64,000 bases of DNA from Deltaproteobacteria bacterium (GCA_018433775.1 JAHDQN010000006.1:62001-126000), one strand, 5' to 3'. Shown: positions 1 through 10,200, counted from the first letter of the stretch. Numbers and translations are program-made. The notes: generated by a model not told the origin, from the letters alone.

Positions 1-207
1 GCCATGAACAACGTGCTCGGCGTGGTGATCGCGATCAGCTATTTCCATCCCCAGATCGCGCTCATCCTGGTGCTCTCCGAGATTCCCTGGAACACGATGC
101 CGATCCTCTACTCGTTCATCCGGAAGATGCACCGAAAGCCGGAGACAGCCGTCGGGAAGAGGGACGGAACAGAGCGGGAAGAGGCGGGCAACCCGGGACG
201 GATGTAG
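1..207 (+). CDS. C-terminal end of a BASS-family transporter (cut by window edge)
   Basis: The frame is open from the first base, so the gene begins upstream of the window. The visible residues include a hydrophobic segment and the stretch MNNVLGVVIA, followed by a basic hydrophilic tail. The first 120 bp are close to the 3' end of the complete gene at 445-1416 (its positions 1276-1395), with the same motif order MNNVLGVVIA / PQIAL / IPWNT. The two genes are therefore tandem paralogues, probably of the bile acid:sodium symporter (BASS) superfamily. The tail after the homologous part is longer and highly charged here. It could also be the end of a broken copy, since the 5' part is not visible. 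Confidence 0.6.
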   Translation, partial: AMNNVLGVVIAISYFHPQIALILVLSEIPWNTMPILYSFIRKMHRKPETAVGKRDGTEREEAGNPGRM

Positions 208-331
208 AACAAAGGCGAAAAAATGCATCATCCGGCAAGCTTCTACTGGCGGAGGCCGGTCGGGTAGGGTATACTCGAATACGATCGTTTGAGTCCTCCT
301 TCGCGACTGCTTCGGAGGACTTAAAAGGTGT

Positions 332-408
332 GGGCACATTCCCGTTGGAAGCTTTTAGGCCTCAACAGGGTCGAAGGGCTTGCCGTTTAAAAGGTCCATA
401 CCGTTGAT
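332..408 (+). repeat. Dispersed intergenic repeat, copy A
   Basis: This is one of five related sequences in the window. The conserved core reads roughly CACATTCCC, then a variable part, then AGGGTCGAAGGGCTTGCC, then AAAGGTCCATACC and TTGAT. It lies between the transporter fragment and the intact paralogue. The other copies are at about 3495-3562, 10748-10789, 52030-52101 and 61931-61996, all in the same orientation. Confidence 0.65.
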
Positions 409-444
409 GAACTGACATGACAAGGCCCGGCAAGGTGTCGAGTG

Positions 445-1416
445 ATGGGAGGCTACGGCCTGCCGGTCCGGGTTGCATCCTTCAAAAGAGAGAGACCGCA
501 TCACGTGAGCTTACAGCGTTTTGTCGATGACTATTTCTGGCTTTTTCTGCTGCTGGGTATCTTCCTCGGATTCGCCTTTCCTGACCAGGTGCTTGTCCTG
601 GAGCCCTATGTCGTGGTCTTCATGATGTCGCTTCTCTACATCGTGTTCCTGAAGATCGACATGGCGGGCGTCATCGGGCATATCAGGAAGCCCATGCTGC
701 TCGTTTATCTGCTCGTGTGCAACCTCCTCGTCATCCCGGTCCTTGCATACGTTCTGACCCTGCCGCTCGATCCGGACATCAGAATCGGGGTGATCCTGCT
801 CGCCAGTCTGCCCTCGGGAATGTCGGCACCCGCCTTGACCGAGATCGTCAAGGGCAGGACTTCGCTGACCCTGGTGATGACGACGATCAGCTCCATGATC
901 GCCCCCGTGACGATCACCGCATTGTTCTACCTGCTTTTCCGGACCTCGATTCCCCTGGACTACAGCCGGCTGTTTCTCAGTCTGGCCGCTTTTATCCTGG
1001 TACCGCTTCTGGCCGCGCACCTGACGAGGCAGGTTCTCGTCAGCGCCGTCGAGCGGAGCAGGAGGTATTCCGGGGCTGTGAGCGTGCTGCTGATGACCGT
1101 GATCGTCATGGTGGTCATCGGAAAGGAAGCGGATCACATCGCTGCTCATCCGGGAGAGATCGCGGGCATCCTGCTCGTGCTGTATGCGGTGTTTTTCGTC
1201 TTTCAGGTCGTGGGGTATTTCCAGGCGTTCTGGCTTCAGCCCGACGAGCGCATCGCGGTCTCGGTATCCAAGATGGCCATGAACAACGTGCTCGGCGTGG
1301 TGATCGCGATGCGCTATCTCAATCCCCAGATCGCGCTGGTCCTGGCGCTCTCGGTCATTCCCTGGAACACCCTGCCGGTCCTCTACGCCTTTGTCCGCAG
1401 AAACCTCCGCGCATAG
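445..1416 (+). CDS. BASS-family (bile acid:sodium symporter-like) membrane transporter
   Basis: A 323-residue, strongly hydrophobic protein with about nine to ten predicted membrane segments, the usual size and make-up of the BASS/ACR3-like superfamily (PF01758-type). The family moves organic anions or oxyanions across the inner membrane, usually with sodium. The segment LLASLPSGMSAPALTEIVKG fits the polar re-entrant region of this fold. The substrate cannot be read from the sequence. A GTG at 442 and a later GTG at 505 are alternative starts; 505 begins just before the first membrane segment and follows a purine-rich stretch, so the first 20 residues may not be translated. The partial gene at 1-207 is a paralogue, so this was a tandem pair. 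Confidence 0.7.
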   Translation: MGGYGLPVRVASFKRERPHHVSLQRFVDDYFWLFLLLGIFLGFAFPDQVLVLEPYVVVFMMSLLYIVFLKIDMAGVIGHIRKPMLLVYLLVCNLLVIPVLAYVLTLPLDPDIRIGVILLASLPSGMSAPALTEIVKGRTSLTLVMTTISSMIAPVTITALFYLLFRTSIPLDYSRLFLSLAAFILVPLLAAHLTRQVLVSAVERSRRYSGAVSVLLMTVIVMVVIGKEADHIAAHPGEIAGILLVLYAVFFVFQVVGYFQAFWLQPDERIAVSVSKMAMNNVLGVVIAMRYLNPQIALVLALSVIPWNTLPVLYAFVRRNLRA

Positions 1417-1515
1417 CCGGGGGGTGGTGATGCCCGTGCGTTTCGAGCAGGGCCGTGGTGGAACGGCCTGCAGGCACAGAGAAACGGCATCATGAATTAG
1501 CTGAAGGCCCGGGCT

Positions 1516-2688
1516 TCATGCCTCATGCACGAGATCGATCACGGTGATCACGGGAGGGCTGAGAATCCGGATCGGCGGCCCGCAGGCTCCGGCCCCAGGG
1601 CCGATGTACAGGCTGGACCGCCCGGAGAGCCCGTGCAGCCCGGGCCCGTGGGGAAAGAAAAGACGGGCCGCAAGGTGAAGGGGAAAGATCTGGCCTCCGT
1701 GGGTGTGCCCCGAGAGCTGGAGGTCGAAGAGGCCGGGTGACCCCTGTTCCACAACGGGCCGGTGCTTGAGGAGCAGAACAAAGAGATCTTCGGGAAGATC
1801 TCCGAGGACGTATTCCTCGGACCCTGCTCCCTGCGGGTTTGGCCCCCTGACCGCCGGGTCGTCCACGCCTGCGATGGCAACGCCACCGGGGACGGTCACT
1901 GCTTCGTTCCGGAGAACGGTGAAGCCGGCTTTCTCCGTGAGGTCAAGGGCGTGCCCGAGGCCGGAGAGATACTCGTGGTTGCCGGTGACGGCGTACTTTC
2001 CGAGCCTCGGCTCGATCTCCCGCAAGGGCTCCAGCCATCGTGAAAGGCAGCCCATTTGCCCGTCCACGAGATCTCCCGTAGACACGAGGATGTCCGGGTT
2101 TGCCTCGGTGATCAGTGCGGCGATTTTTTCAATATGCGCCTGCGGATGGATGAGATTGAGGTGCACGTCCGTTATGTGCACGATCCGGAGCCTCCCCACC
2201 GTCTCGGATATCCCGGGGGTCCTCAGCGAGATGTGCCGGAGCCGGATGTCTCCGGCCTCGTACAGTCCATACAGAAACAGCCCCAGGGCCAGGGAGAGAA
2301 TCACGAAAAACCGGGTGCGCGACACGGTCTTTCTGCAGAAGGCAGGCGCGAATCTGCGGGCCGCGAGGCGCAGGAGATCTGCGGTGAGATGAAGGAGAAC
2401 GAACAGGAACAGGAGCCCCATCCATCCGTAGCCGATGGCGGCGAGGATCCGTGCGGGAAGCACGTGCCCCGCTGTCTCCAGCACCCTCACCAGGTTTGGC
2501 GCACAGACCATGCCTGCCATGAAGAGGGCGAGCAGGGCGGCCGCTGAATCACGGAGGCGCAAGGCCGTTCTTGTCTTCAAAAACGCATAGGCATGCAGGG
2601 CACTGTAGGCGGCAAAGATGGCGAGCAGTATCACGGTAGGCCGGGTCTCCAGGAGATGGCCTATCCCATGAAAAGCCCGCGGGGTCAA
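1516..2688 (-). CDS. Membrane-anchored metallophosphoesterase (YaeI-like)
   Basis: A 390-residue protein with about four hydrophobic segments in the first 140 residues, then a calcineurin-like phosphoesterase domain. The metal-binding motifs are in order: HITDVH near residue 171, STGDLVDG near 203, TGNHEY near 235, a KHRP motif, and SGHTHGGQ near 330. This set of Asp, His and Asn ligands is typical of a dimetal hydrolase. Membrane-linked members of the family, such as YaeI, act on lipid or pyrophosphate substrates at the membrane, but the substrate here is unknown. The start is a TTG with a weak ribosome site; an in-frame GTG at 2634 is possible. It is divergent from the BON gene at 2806. Confidence 0.8.
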   Translation of the reverse strand: MTPRAFHGIGHLLETRPTVILLAIFAAYSALHAYAFLKTRTALRLRDSAAALLALFMAGMVCAPNLVRVLETAGHVLPARILAAIGYGWMGLLFLFVLLHLTADLLRLAARRFAPAFCRKTVSRTRFFVILSLALGLFLYGLYEAGDIRLRHISLRTPGISETVGRLRIVHITDVHLNLIHPQAHIEKIAALITEANPDILVSTGDLVDGQMGCLSRWLEPLREIEPRLGKYAVTGNHEYLSGLGHALDLTEKAGFTVLRNEAVTVPGGVAIAGVDDPAVRGPNPQGAGSEEYVLGDLPEDLFVLLLKHRPVVEQGSPGLFDLQLSGHTHGGQIFPLHLAARLFFPHGPGLHGLSGRSSLYIGPGAGACGPPIRILSPPVITVIDLVHEA

Positions 2689-2805
2689 GCCGCTTCGAAC
2701 AGCCTTGGGGGAGAGCCTGCAGGGGCTTTTCTTGAGAATGGCGGCGGATGGCTTAGAATGAAGCTATAGCAGCAGGGATATCACTGAAAAGGGAGGGCGG
2801 AAGCC

Positions 2806-3480
2806 ATGACGCGGATAGGGATACAGGGGCCCGAGCAGATCAGAATGAACGTGACCTTCAGGCTCATGGAGGACAGCAGGATCGACGAATCGTCCATTCA
2901 CGTGGATGCGCTGGGCGGCAACATCATCCTGACCGGAAGGGTGCCCAGCCAGTCCGCCCGGGTCCAGGCGGAAAACGACGCCTATGCCGTGCCCGGGGTC
3001 CAGTATGTGGACAACCGGCTGACCGTGACCCTGCCCTCATCGATCCGTGGTCAGGCAGATGCGGACATTGCCTCGGCCGCGATCGACAGGCTGCACCTGA
3101 GCCCGAACATCGATTCCGCGCGGATAGATGTCTCCGTAGATGAGGGCCTGGTGCGGCTGGAAGGGTTCGTCGACTCGTCATGGGCAAAGACAAAGGCCGG
3201 TGAACTGGCCTCGGGCGTGCCCGGCGTGACGGGCGTGCGGAACCTCCTGACGGTCAAGCCCGCGGAGATCCTCTCGGACGAGGCCATCGAGCAGGATATC
3301 ATGGGCGCGCTCGAGAAAAGCGCATCGATGGATACCAGCGCCATGACCGTCAGGGTGGAGAAAGGCGTGGCGACCTTGATGGGAACGATCTTCGATGTGC
3401 GGGACTACGGCACTGCCGAGGAGATCGCCCGGCACACCGCAGGCGTCGTGGATGTGATCAATGGGCTGGTGATGGCCTGA
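2806..3480 (+). CDS. Triple BON-domain protein
   Basis: A 224-residue protein built of three BON domains of about 70 residues each (about 10-75, 85-150 and 155-222). Each ends with a glycine-valine pattern such as VPGVQYVDNRL, VPGVTGVRNLL and TAGVVDVINGL. BON domains occur in OsmY-type stress proteins and are thought to bind membranes or phospholipids. No signal peptide is evident, so it may be cytoplasmic. The start is supported by GGGAGGGCGG a few bases upstream. It fits with the other stress-type genes in this window (DUF2382, DUF1328-like and FeSOD). Confidence 0.85.
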   Translation: MTRIGIQGPEQIRMNVTFRLMEDSRIDESSIHVDALGGNIILTGRVPSQSARVQAENDAYAVPGVQYVDNRLTVTLPSSIRGQADADIASAAIDRLHLSPNIDSARIDVSVDEGLVRLEGFVDSSWAKTKAGELASGVPGVTGVRNLLTVKPAEILSDEAIEQDIMGALEKSASMDTSAMTVRVEKGVATLMGTIFDVRDYGTAEEIARHTAGVVDVINGLVMA

Positions 3481-3494
3481 GGCGGACCTCTCGA

Positions 3495-3562
3495 ATCCTT
3501 CAATCTTGCGGCTTGAAGCGGGGTCTAAGGGCGTGCCCCTTGAGAAGTTCACACCCTTGATT
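3495..3562 (+). repeat. Dispersed intergenic repeat, copy B
   Basis: A diverged copy of the window-wide repeat: TTGCGGCTTGAAGCGGGG, then TCTAAGGGCGTGCCCCTTGA, then a degenerate CCATACC region and TTGATTGGAGCTC. The segment AAGGGC..GCCCCTT can pair with itself. The similarity continues into the gene remnant at 3586-3696, just as copy C continues into the intact gene at 10814-11158. Confidence 0.6.
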
Positions 3563-3585
3563 GGAGCTCCGCGGCCTGACTCCGA

Positions 3586-3696
3586 TCATGTTTTCTGCAG
3601 ATGCCTCATGGGCCGGAAATTCCTGAAGCCGATCAGGTCATAGATCATGGCCGCGATGTACAATGCGCTGAGCGGTCCGGTCGTAACCGGCTGCAT
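3586..3696 (-). pseudogene. Internally deleted remnant of the small membrane protein gene at 10814-11158
   Basis: A 36-codon frame remains. It reads MIYDLIGF then RPMRHLQK and a stop. In the intact gene at 10814-11158, MIYDLIGF and the terminal MRHLQRI are separated by about 45 residues (FPPDEYMKNGWYLHF and on), so the remnant joins the two ends across a deletion. The flanking bases also match: GATCAGGTCATAGATCATGG on the plus strand and TTCTCTGCAGATGTCTCATG-like sequence at the 3' end. This is probably a decayed duplicate, although the short frame is still open. Confidence 0.65.
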
Positions 3697-3750
3697 GTTT
3701 ACAGAACTTTCTGCCCCCCAAGGGTCTGAAGAACAGAGCGGTTTTGACGG

Positions 3751-5217
3751 CTACCTGCGCGAACCGCCCATGAGAGATCCGAGGATACCGCGGACCAGCT
3801 GCCTGCCGATCTGGCTGCCCGCGGCACGGGCCGCGCCGCCGGACAGGGACGGCAGGATGGTGTCGGTCCAGGAGCGTGCAGGGGCCGGCCGTTTTTTTCG
3901 GGAGGGCGCCTTGAATTCGGCCTGCTTGGTTTCCGCCGCCTTTTCCTTGAGCTTTTCATAGGCCGATTCACGATCGAAGGGCTCCTCGTAGCGGCCGTAC
4001 ATCGCGGAGCTCTGGACGGCTGCGCGCCGTTCGCCGGGCGTCAGGGGCCTGAGCCGGCTCTGCGGCGGCCGGATGAAAGCCCTCTGCACAACAGCGGGAG
4101 CGCCTTTTGAATCCAGGAAGGAAACCAGGGCTTCGCCCACCTCCAGCTCGGTGATGGCCCGTGCGACATCGAGATCCGGGCCGGCCCGAAAGGTATCGGC
4201 CGCGGCCTTCACGTTTTTCTGGTCACTGGGCGTGAAGGCGCGCAGGGCGTGCTGAACGCGGTTGCCCAGCTGGCCGAGCACCTTCGGGGGCAGATCAAGC
4301 GGATTCTGGGTGATGAAATACACCCCCACCCCCTTGGAGCGGATGAGGCGCACGACCTGTTCGATCTTGTCGACCAGAACCCCGGGCGCATCGTCGAAGA
4401 GCAGATGGGCCTCGTCGAGGAAGAAGACCAGGCCGGGCTTGTCCGGATCGCCGACCTCCGGGAGCTGCTCGAAGAGCTCCGAGAGCATCCAGAGCAGGAA
4501 CGTGGCATAGAGCTTTGGAGACTGCATCAGCCGGTCTGCCGTGAAGATGTTGATAAACCCTCTGTCCGCATCATCGGTCCGGATGAGGTCCTTCAGATCG
4601 AGCGCGGGCTCGCCGAAGAACCTGTCCGCTCCCTGCTGCTCAAGGTTCAGGAGATTGCGCTGGATGGCGCCGATGCTGGCCGGCGAGATATGCCCGTACT
4701 CGGTCGTGTAATCGTCCGCCTTGTCGCCCACGAACCGGGACATGGCGCGCAGGTCCTTGAGATCGAGCAGGAGCAGCCCGCTGTCGTCGGCAATCTTGTA
4801 CACCAGCGAAAGCACCCCGCTCTGCGTCTCGTTGAGCATCAGGATGCGGCTCATCAAGAGGGGCCCCATCTCGGAAACCGTGGTCCGCACCGGGTGTCCC
4901 TGCTCGCCGAAGACATCCCAGAAGGCCACAGGGAATCCCTCGAAACGGAAATCCGCCAGCCCCAGGCGCTGTACGCGATCTTTTACCTTGGGGTTGTCGC
5001 CGCCCGGAAAAGGCAGACCCGAGAGGTCGCCCTTCACGTCGGACATGAAGACCGGAACACCCGCGGAGCTGAGCTGCTCGGCCAGGATCCTCAAGGTGAT
5101 TGTCTTGCCCGTGCCGGTGGCGCCGGCGATGAGGCCGTGACGGTTGGCCATCTTCAGGTTGAACGCTATGTCCCTGTCTGCCTTGGCGATAACGAGAGAT
5201 TCAGGCAAGGCGCCCAT
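3751..5217 (-). CDS. HerA-like DNA translocase/helicase, DUF853 type
   Basis: A 488-residue ATPase of the HerA/FtsK superfamily, of the DUF853 (PF05872) type. Walker A is GATGTGKT at residues 32-39. Walker B is the FFLDEAHLLFDD stretch near residue 265. An arginine-rich segment and the motif FITQNPLDLPPKVLGQLGNRVQHALRAF follow, as is usual in this family. The C-terminal 60 residues are basic and low in complexity. The start at 5217 has GGAGGGAAC directly upstream. DUF853 proteins are widespread but their exact role is unclear; HerA relatives pump DNA during end resection or anti-phage defence. No NurA or Sir2 partner gene is nearby. Confidence 0.85.
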   Translation of the reverse strand: MGALPESLVIAKADRDIAFNLKMANRHGLIAGATGTGKTITLRILAEQLSSAGVPVFMSDVKGDLSGLPFPGGDNPKVKDRVQRLGLADFRFEGFPVAFWDVFGEQGHPVRTTVSEMGPLLMSRILMLNETQSGVLSLVYKIADDSGLLLLDLKDLRAMSRFVGDKADDYTTEYGHISPASIGAIQRNLLNLEQQGADRFFGEPALDLKDLIRTDDADRGFINIFTADRLMQSPKLYATFLLWMLSELFEQLPEVGDPDKPGLVFFLDEAHLLFDDAPGVLVDKIEQVVRLIRSKGVGVYFITQNPLDLPPKVLGQLGNRVQHALRAFTPSDQKNVKAAADTFRAGPDLDVARAITELEVGEALVSFLDSKGAPAVVQRAFIRPPQSRLRPLTPGERRAAVQSSAMYGRYEEPFDRESAYEKLKEKAAETKQAEFKAPSRKKRPAPARSWTDTILPSLSGGAARAAGSQIGRQLVRGILGSLMGGSRR

Positions 5218-5389
5218 GTTCCCTCCGATCTGTTCGAAAAAACGGACACGTGACTATACAATAATAAATGGGGGGATGAGCAGGCCTTTCAATTGCCGTT
5301 CATGAAGCGGAAAACAGGCGGGGGAGCAGGCGGCGTTTCGCCTGTCCCCCCGCGTTCAGGGCGATCGGGAGAAAGTCTATGCAGAGAAA

Positions 5390-7138
5390 TCAATCGGGCG
5401 CCGGCACGTAGAGCCACAGATCATTGAGCCGTCCGTTGCTCTCATATGAATCATAGCCGATTCCGCCGAAGAGCCAGAGATTGCCGTTCGAATCGATCGA
5501 GGAGTAGGCTGCGAACCGCGCGCCGGGGACGTTTGCCGGGTCCGCCTCGCCCTTGATGCCGTAGACGCCCTTCTGATTTCTTACATCGCTGCCAGAGATC
5601 CAGGTCCAGTTCGCCCCGTCGAACTTCCAGAGGTCGTTGAGAACGCCAAGATCCCCGGCCGAATCCCAGCCGTATCCGCCGAAGAGCCAGAGGTTGCCGC
5701 TCGAATCGATCCAGGAGGCGGATGGTCGTCGCGCGCCGGGCACGTTTGTCGGGGCCGCCTCGCCCTTGGCGCCGTAGACGCCGAGCCCAATACGTACGTC
5801 GTCGCCCGAGATCCAGGTCCAGCTCGTCCCGTCGAACTTCCAGAGGTCGTTGAGCTCGCCGCTAATCCCGCCTGAATCCCGGCCGTATCCGCCGAAGAGC
5901 CAGAGGCTGCCGCTCGAATCGGTCCAGGAGGCGGCATCGAATCGCGCCCCCGGGACGTTTGCCGTGTCTGCCTCGCCCTGGGTGCCGTAGACACCGGGCT
6001 GAGCGATTACATCACTGCCCGAGATCCAGGTCCAGCTCGTCCCGTCGAACTTCCAGAGGTCGTTGAGAACGCCTTGAATCCCGGCCGAATCCCGGCCGGT
6101 ACCGCCGAAGAGCCAGAGGTTGCCGCTCGAATCGATCCAGGAGGCGGCTCCGTCCCGCGCCCCTGGAATGTTTGCCGGGTCTGCCTCGCTCTGGGTGCCG
6201 TAGACGCCTGGCTGAGCGATCACATCGCTGCCCGAGATCCAGGTCCAGCTCGTCCCGTCGAACTTCCAGAGGTCGTTGAGAACGCCAAGCTCCCCGGCCG
6301 AATCCCAGCCGTATCCGCCGAAGAGCCAGAGGCTGCCGCTCGAATCGGTCCAGGAGTCGGCTCCGGATCGCGCGCCGGGGATGTTTGACGGGTCCGCCAC
6401 GCCCTTGGTGCCGTAGGCGCCGGGCTGATCGATCACATCACTGCCCGAGATCCAGGTCCAGCTCGCCCCGTCGAACTTCCAGAGGTCGTTGAGCTCGCTG
6501 CAAATCCCGCCTGAATCCCGGCCGTATCCGCCGAAGAGCCAGAGGCTGCCGCTCGAATCGATCCAGGAGGCGGCTGGGGCTCGCCCCCCGGGGCTGTTCG
6601 CCGGGGAGGGGGTGCCCTTGATGCCGTAGGCGCCTATCTGGTACCATATATCGCTGCCCGAGATCCAGACCCACTGGTCGCCTTCGACAATCTCGAAGGT
6701 GCCCGTGAGGCTGTTGGAATCCAGCTCCGTCTCATCGGTGAGGAAGACCTGGAACGTAAAGACCCCCTCGGTGCCGGTCGGTATAGCAAACGATACCTCG
6801 GCTGTCCCGGACGCCTCGCCGTCGAGATCGGGGAGCGGATAGTCCTCGCTCGCGAGCAGGATATCGCCGCTGTCATAGATTTCGATTGTGAAGGCCGCCA
6901 GATCGCCGTCCGGATCGGCAAAATCGATGGCGCCTACGATGGTCGCGCTTCCTCCTCCGCTGCTTAAGGCCACATACGTGGGCGGGTAGAGGAGGTTTGA
7001 GATCTCGGGCTCGTTTCCGGATGTAGAGGGAAGTTCAACGGGTGGATCGTCACTGCTGCTGCCGCCGCACCCGGGCAGAACCGCTATGAAAAGGACCATC
7101 AGGCCGATAAGAAAGCTGAAACACAGATGTTTTTTCAC
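5390..7138 (-). CDS. Lipoprotein with six kelch-like tandem repeats
   Basis: A 582-residue exported lipoprotein. The signal peptide ends in the lipobox LPGC, followed by a GGSSSDD linker. An Ig-like domain of about 120 residues comes next. Then come six tandem repeats of about 71 residues, each with WTWISGSDV, GVYGTKGEADP, NVPGAR, SSGSLWLFGGYG and LNDLWKFDG. The LWLFGG and NDLW elements are kelch-like, so a six-bladed propeller is likely. The GTG at 7138 is chosen because GGAGG lies six bases upstream; the ATG twelve codons earlier lacks this. The repeats are near-identical in DNA. The protein probably sits on the outer membrane and binds carbohydrate or protein, but the ligand is unknown. 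Confidence 0.8.
   Translation of the reverse strand: MKKHLCFSFLIGLMVLFIAVLPGCGGSSSDDPPVELPSTSGNEPEISNLLYPPTYVALSSGGGSATIVGAIDFADPDGDLAAFTIEIYDSGDILLASEDYPLPDLDGEASGTAEVSFAIPTGTEGVFTFQVFLTDETELDSNSLTGTFEIVEGDQWVWISGSDIWYQIGAYGIKGTPSPANSPGGRAPAASWIDSSGSLWLFGGYGRDSGGICSELNDLWKFDGASWTWISGSDVIDQPGAYGTKGVADPSNIPGARSGADSWTDSSGSLWLFGGYGWDSAGELGVLNDLWKFDGTSWTWISGSDVIAQPGVYGTQSEADPANIPGARDGAASWIDSSGNLWLFGGTGRDSAGIQGVLNDLWKFDGTSWTWISGSDVIAQPGVYGTQGEADTANVPGARFDAASWTDSSGSLWLFGGYGRDSGGISGELNDLWKFDGTSWTWISGDDVRIGLGVYGAKGEAAPTNVPGARRPSASWIDSSGNLWLFGGYGWDSAGDLGVLNDLWKFDGANWTWISGSDVRNQKGVYGIKGEADPANVPGARFAAYSSIDSNGNLWLFGGIGYDSYESNGRLNDLWLYVPAPD
5395..6675 (-). repeat. Six tandem 213-bp coding repeats
   Basis: The C-terminal part of the kelch-like lipoprotein gene consists of six direct repeats of about 213 bp. 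Long blocks are nearly identical between units, for example CCGTCGAACTTCCAGAGGTC and GCCGAAGAGCCAGAGG on the plus strand. Such an array can expand or shrink by recombination. Confidence 0.8.
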
Positions 7139-7289
7139 GTGCACCTCCAATGGAGAAGATGACAATTTGTTCATGGGAGAATATCACGCCGCAGGTTACA
7201 GAATGCTTACAGAATCAAGGAAAAAGCTAAAAAGGACAAGGGTGGAGAAGGCCGGAGAAATCGGGCACGGGCTCGGTATGCTTTCAGGC

Positions 7290-10200
7290 TCATGCGCGTG
7301 CGCTGTTCCGGGCCTCTTCCCTGAGCGCCTCGGTCCTGGGAGAAGGCGCGATACCGAGCTCCGCCTTCAGGACGGCCCGGCACCGACGGTAGGCGGCCAG
7401 CGCCTCCGCATGGCGGCCGAGACGGATGCAGGAGGCCATCAGCCCCTGGTACAGCTCCTCGGCAAGGGGGTCCGACTCGAGGCCCTTGTGGTAGTATCCG
7501 GCCGATTCTTCATGCTCGCCTGCCTGCTCGCAGAGCCGCGCCACGTGTGAAATCAGGCGGAGATATCTTCCCTTGAGCCTCTCTCTGGTCGTGATCGCCC
7601 ATGCCTTGTCGGGGTCGGTTTGCAGGAACTGCCCTGTGTAGAGGCATGCGGCCTTCGCTGCGATCCGTCTGAGCTCCGTGGGGCGCGTCCCGCCCGGCGC
7701 TCGCTCCGCCAGGATTTCCGCCCGCTTGCAGAGCCGTTCGAATGCCCACATGTCCACCCAGCATATCTGATCGTTGATCGATACCCTGCCGTTAGTGAGC
7801 AGGATGGCCCGGTCATTCCCGAGCATCTTGCGCAGCCGGAAAAGGGTGGTGGTAAACACGTTGTGGCCCGAATCGCCTTCCGCCTCGGGCCAGAGGGTGT
7901 CGGCAAGATCCTCCTCCCTGATGTCCCTCCCTCCGAGCGCGATGAGCGCCTTGAGCAGGAGCAGCGGCTTTTTCTGCGCTTTCCCTGAATCCCCGGAGGT
8001 CTCTGCGTTCGAAAACAGGGCGAAACGCCCCAGGGTGTATATCCTGATCGGCCAGGGCCAGCGCTCGAGGTCCTTCGAGGCGCCCTCCGGCACGAGATGG
8101 AGCCTCCTGACGATCTCCCGCACATGTTCCGCCTCGATGCCCGCCTCAAGCGCTTCCGCGCAGAGCCGGCTCATGGAGTCCGGCCTCAGGAAGGTCGCAA
8201 CGCTCGTGTACCCTTTTCGGCTTCCCAGCTCCATGGCCCTGCGCAGGGCCTCGATGGCCCGGTCCCTGTCGTCCCGGCACAATGCGCAATGGGCCTGTGC
8301 CGTGTGATGCAGATACTCAAGGTATGTGCTCCCGGTCCGCGCCGCAATGCCCCTGATTCGTTCGAGCTGCAGGCCGGCCTCGCTGTGGTCTCCCGCTTCG
8401 CACATGCCCAAGGCCAGCACCACCCGGCCGATTGCCTCGGGAAGCAGGATCCCTGTTTCTTCGGCGAGCCGTACCGCTTTTGCGGCGAGCGTGACGGCAC
8501 GCTGCGCATCCCTGACGAGCAGGGCGGCCCACGCCGACTGGTGCAGAAACAGGCTCGATCCGGCCGGCCGGTCGCGTTCCGACACCTTCTCGATCTCACG
8601 GAGGTATGTGCCGGCCAGTGCGGCGTTGTCCGCGTTCAGACAGCTGTAGACCCCGAGCGACAGCAGGTGCAGATCCATCATGTGCATGCCTGAGCGGTCA
8701 GCCTTCTGAAGCCCGGAGGTCACCATGTTCAGGAGGTGTTCGGACGAATCGATGAAGGTTCTAAGCAGCAGGGCCTCCGCGACGATGGATGCGATTTCCG
8801 TCATGGGTGAAGACGGACCGGAAGACGCCATCTTTCTTAGTCGGTCAACGACCAGGGAGCATTCGGTAAACTCGCCTATCCAGAGATAGTACGCAATGAC
8901 GTTAATATAAGGGCGGATGCGGACATCTGCATGCATCCCATCCTGCAGCAGAGACAGCGAGGCGTTCACCCACTGTTCTATGTCCGGGTGGTCGGGCATC
9001 CGCCATATCAGGGCCCCGGTCATGCTCGCCGCCACGCGAGCCTCCACCTCGGCGGAAGGGAAAGACACCCCCTGCCGCATGCGCGCATCGAGCCAGCCGA
9101 TCCACCTGTCGAGGAGGCGGAAGTCGCCGAACTCGAAGAAGAAGGTGTCGACAGCGCCCGCCCATGCCGAAAAGGTGCCGGCCGCATCCCCCGCGTTTTC
9201 GAAAACATGGAACGCCCGCTCGAAGAAGTCGCGGCTCTGCACCGGGGAGACCCACAGCCTGCAGGCCCCCAGCCAGTAGAGAACCCACGGCTGATGCCCG
9301 GCGATCTCTTTGGGAATCGCCGCAAGCCATCCTTCCAGGGTTTTGCTCCGGCCCTGCGATATCAGGGAATGGGCGTTATTGATCACAAAGGGCACAAATT
9401 CTTCCCAGTCTTCGGCTTCGATCAGGAGAGCGGCCGCGTCTTCGGCCTGTCCCGATTCCTTCAGCACGGCCGCGGCCTTGCGCTGTATTTCCGATATCTT
9501 CTCGCCGGAGAATTTATCCGCGGCCCTCGTCTTGAGAAAGTCCCTGAACAGGGCATGATACGAATAGACCGGGCCTTCTCCCTGGCGTCGCTCAGTAAAG
9601 TAGTTGTGCTCATGCAGGCCTTTCAGGAGCCGGCCCGCCGTTTTCACGCCGGTGAGCGTCTCGGCCATGGGCACGGATATGGCCGGCAGAAACGAGGTCA
9701 GCAGCAGAAACCTCCGCGTCTCGCGGTCCATCTTGTCGAAGATCTCGCTTGCGAAGTACCGGAACGCCTCGTCCGGCGCACATGCCTCCGGCGTCAGGAA
9801 GTCGCCTGACCGGCCTTTTGAGCTCTCCATGAGAAGCACCAGGCCGGCAACCCACCCTTCGGCCTTTTCGTGCAGGACAGAGAGGGTTTCCTCATCGAGC
9901 CTCCGCCCGTTGCTTGCCTGTGCGATCTCTCCGGTTTCCTCTCTCGTCAGGCGTATCTCATCCCACCCGAGCGATTTCATCTCATTGTTCGCACACAGCC
10001 GCGTAAAGTTGCTTGGCATAGCATTCCTGCTGACGACCACCACCCTGATCCCATCCGGAACGCAGGACAGTCCGATGTTGATGATCTCGTGGAGGGGAGA
10101 GCCGGCGGGGATCTCCTGGTAGTTGTCCAGGACGATGGCAAAGGGGGGCTTGAGTCTTTTATAGAGCTCTTCGAAGTACCTGCGGGCGAACACGGGAATG

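Noticed and set aside
511-1149. A His/Asp-rich 212-residue frame opposite the BASS transporter
   Set aside because: Composition is that of the complement of a hydrophobic gene; no start signal.
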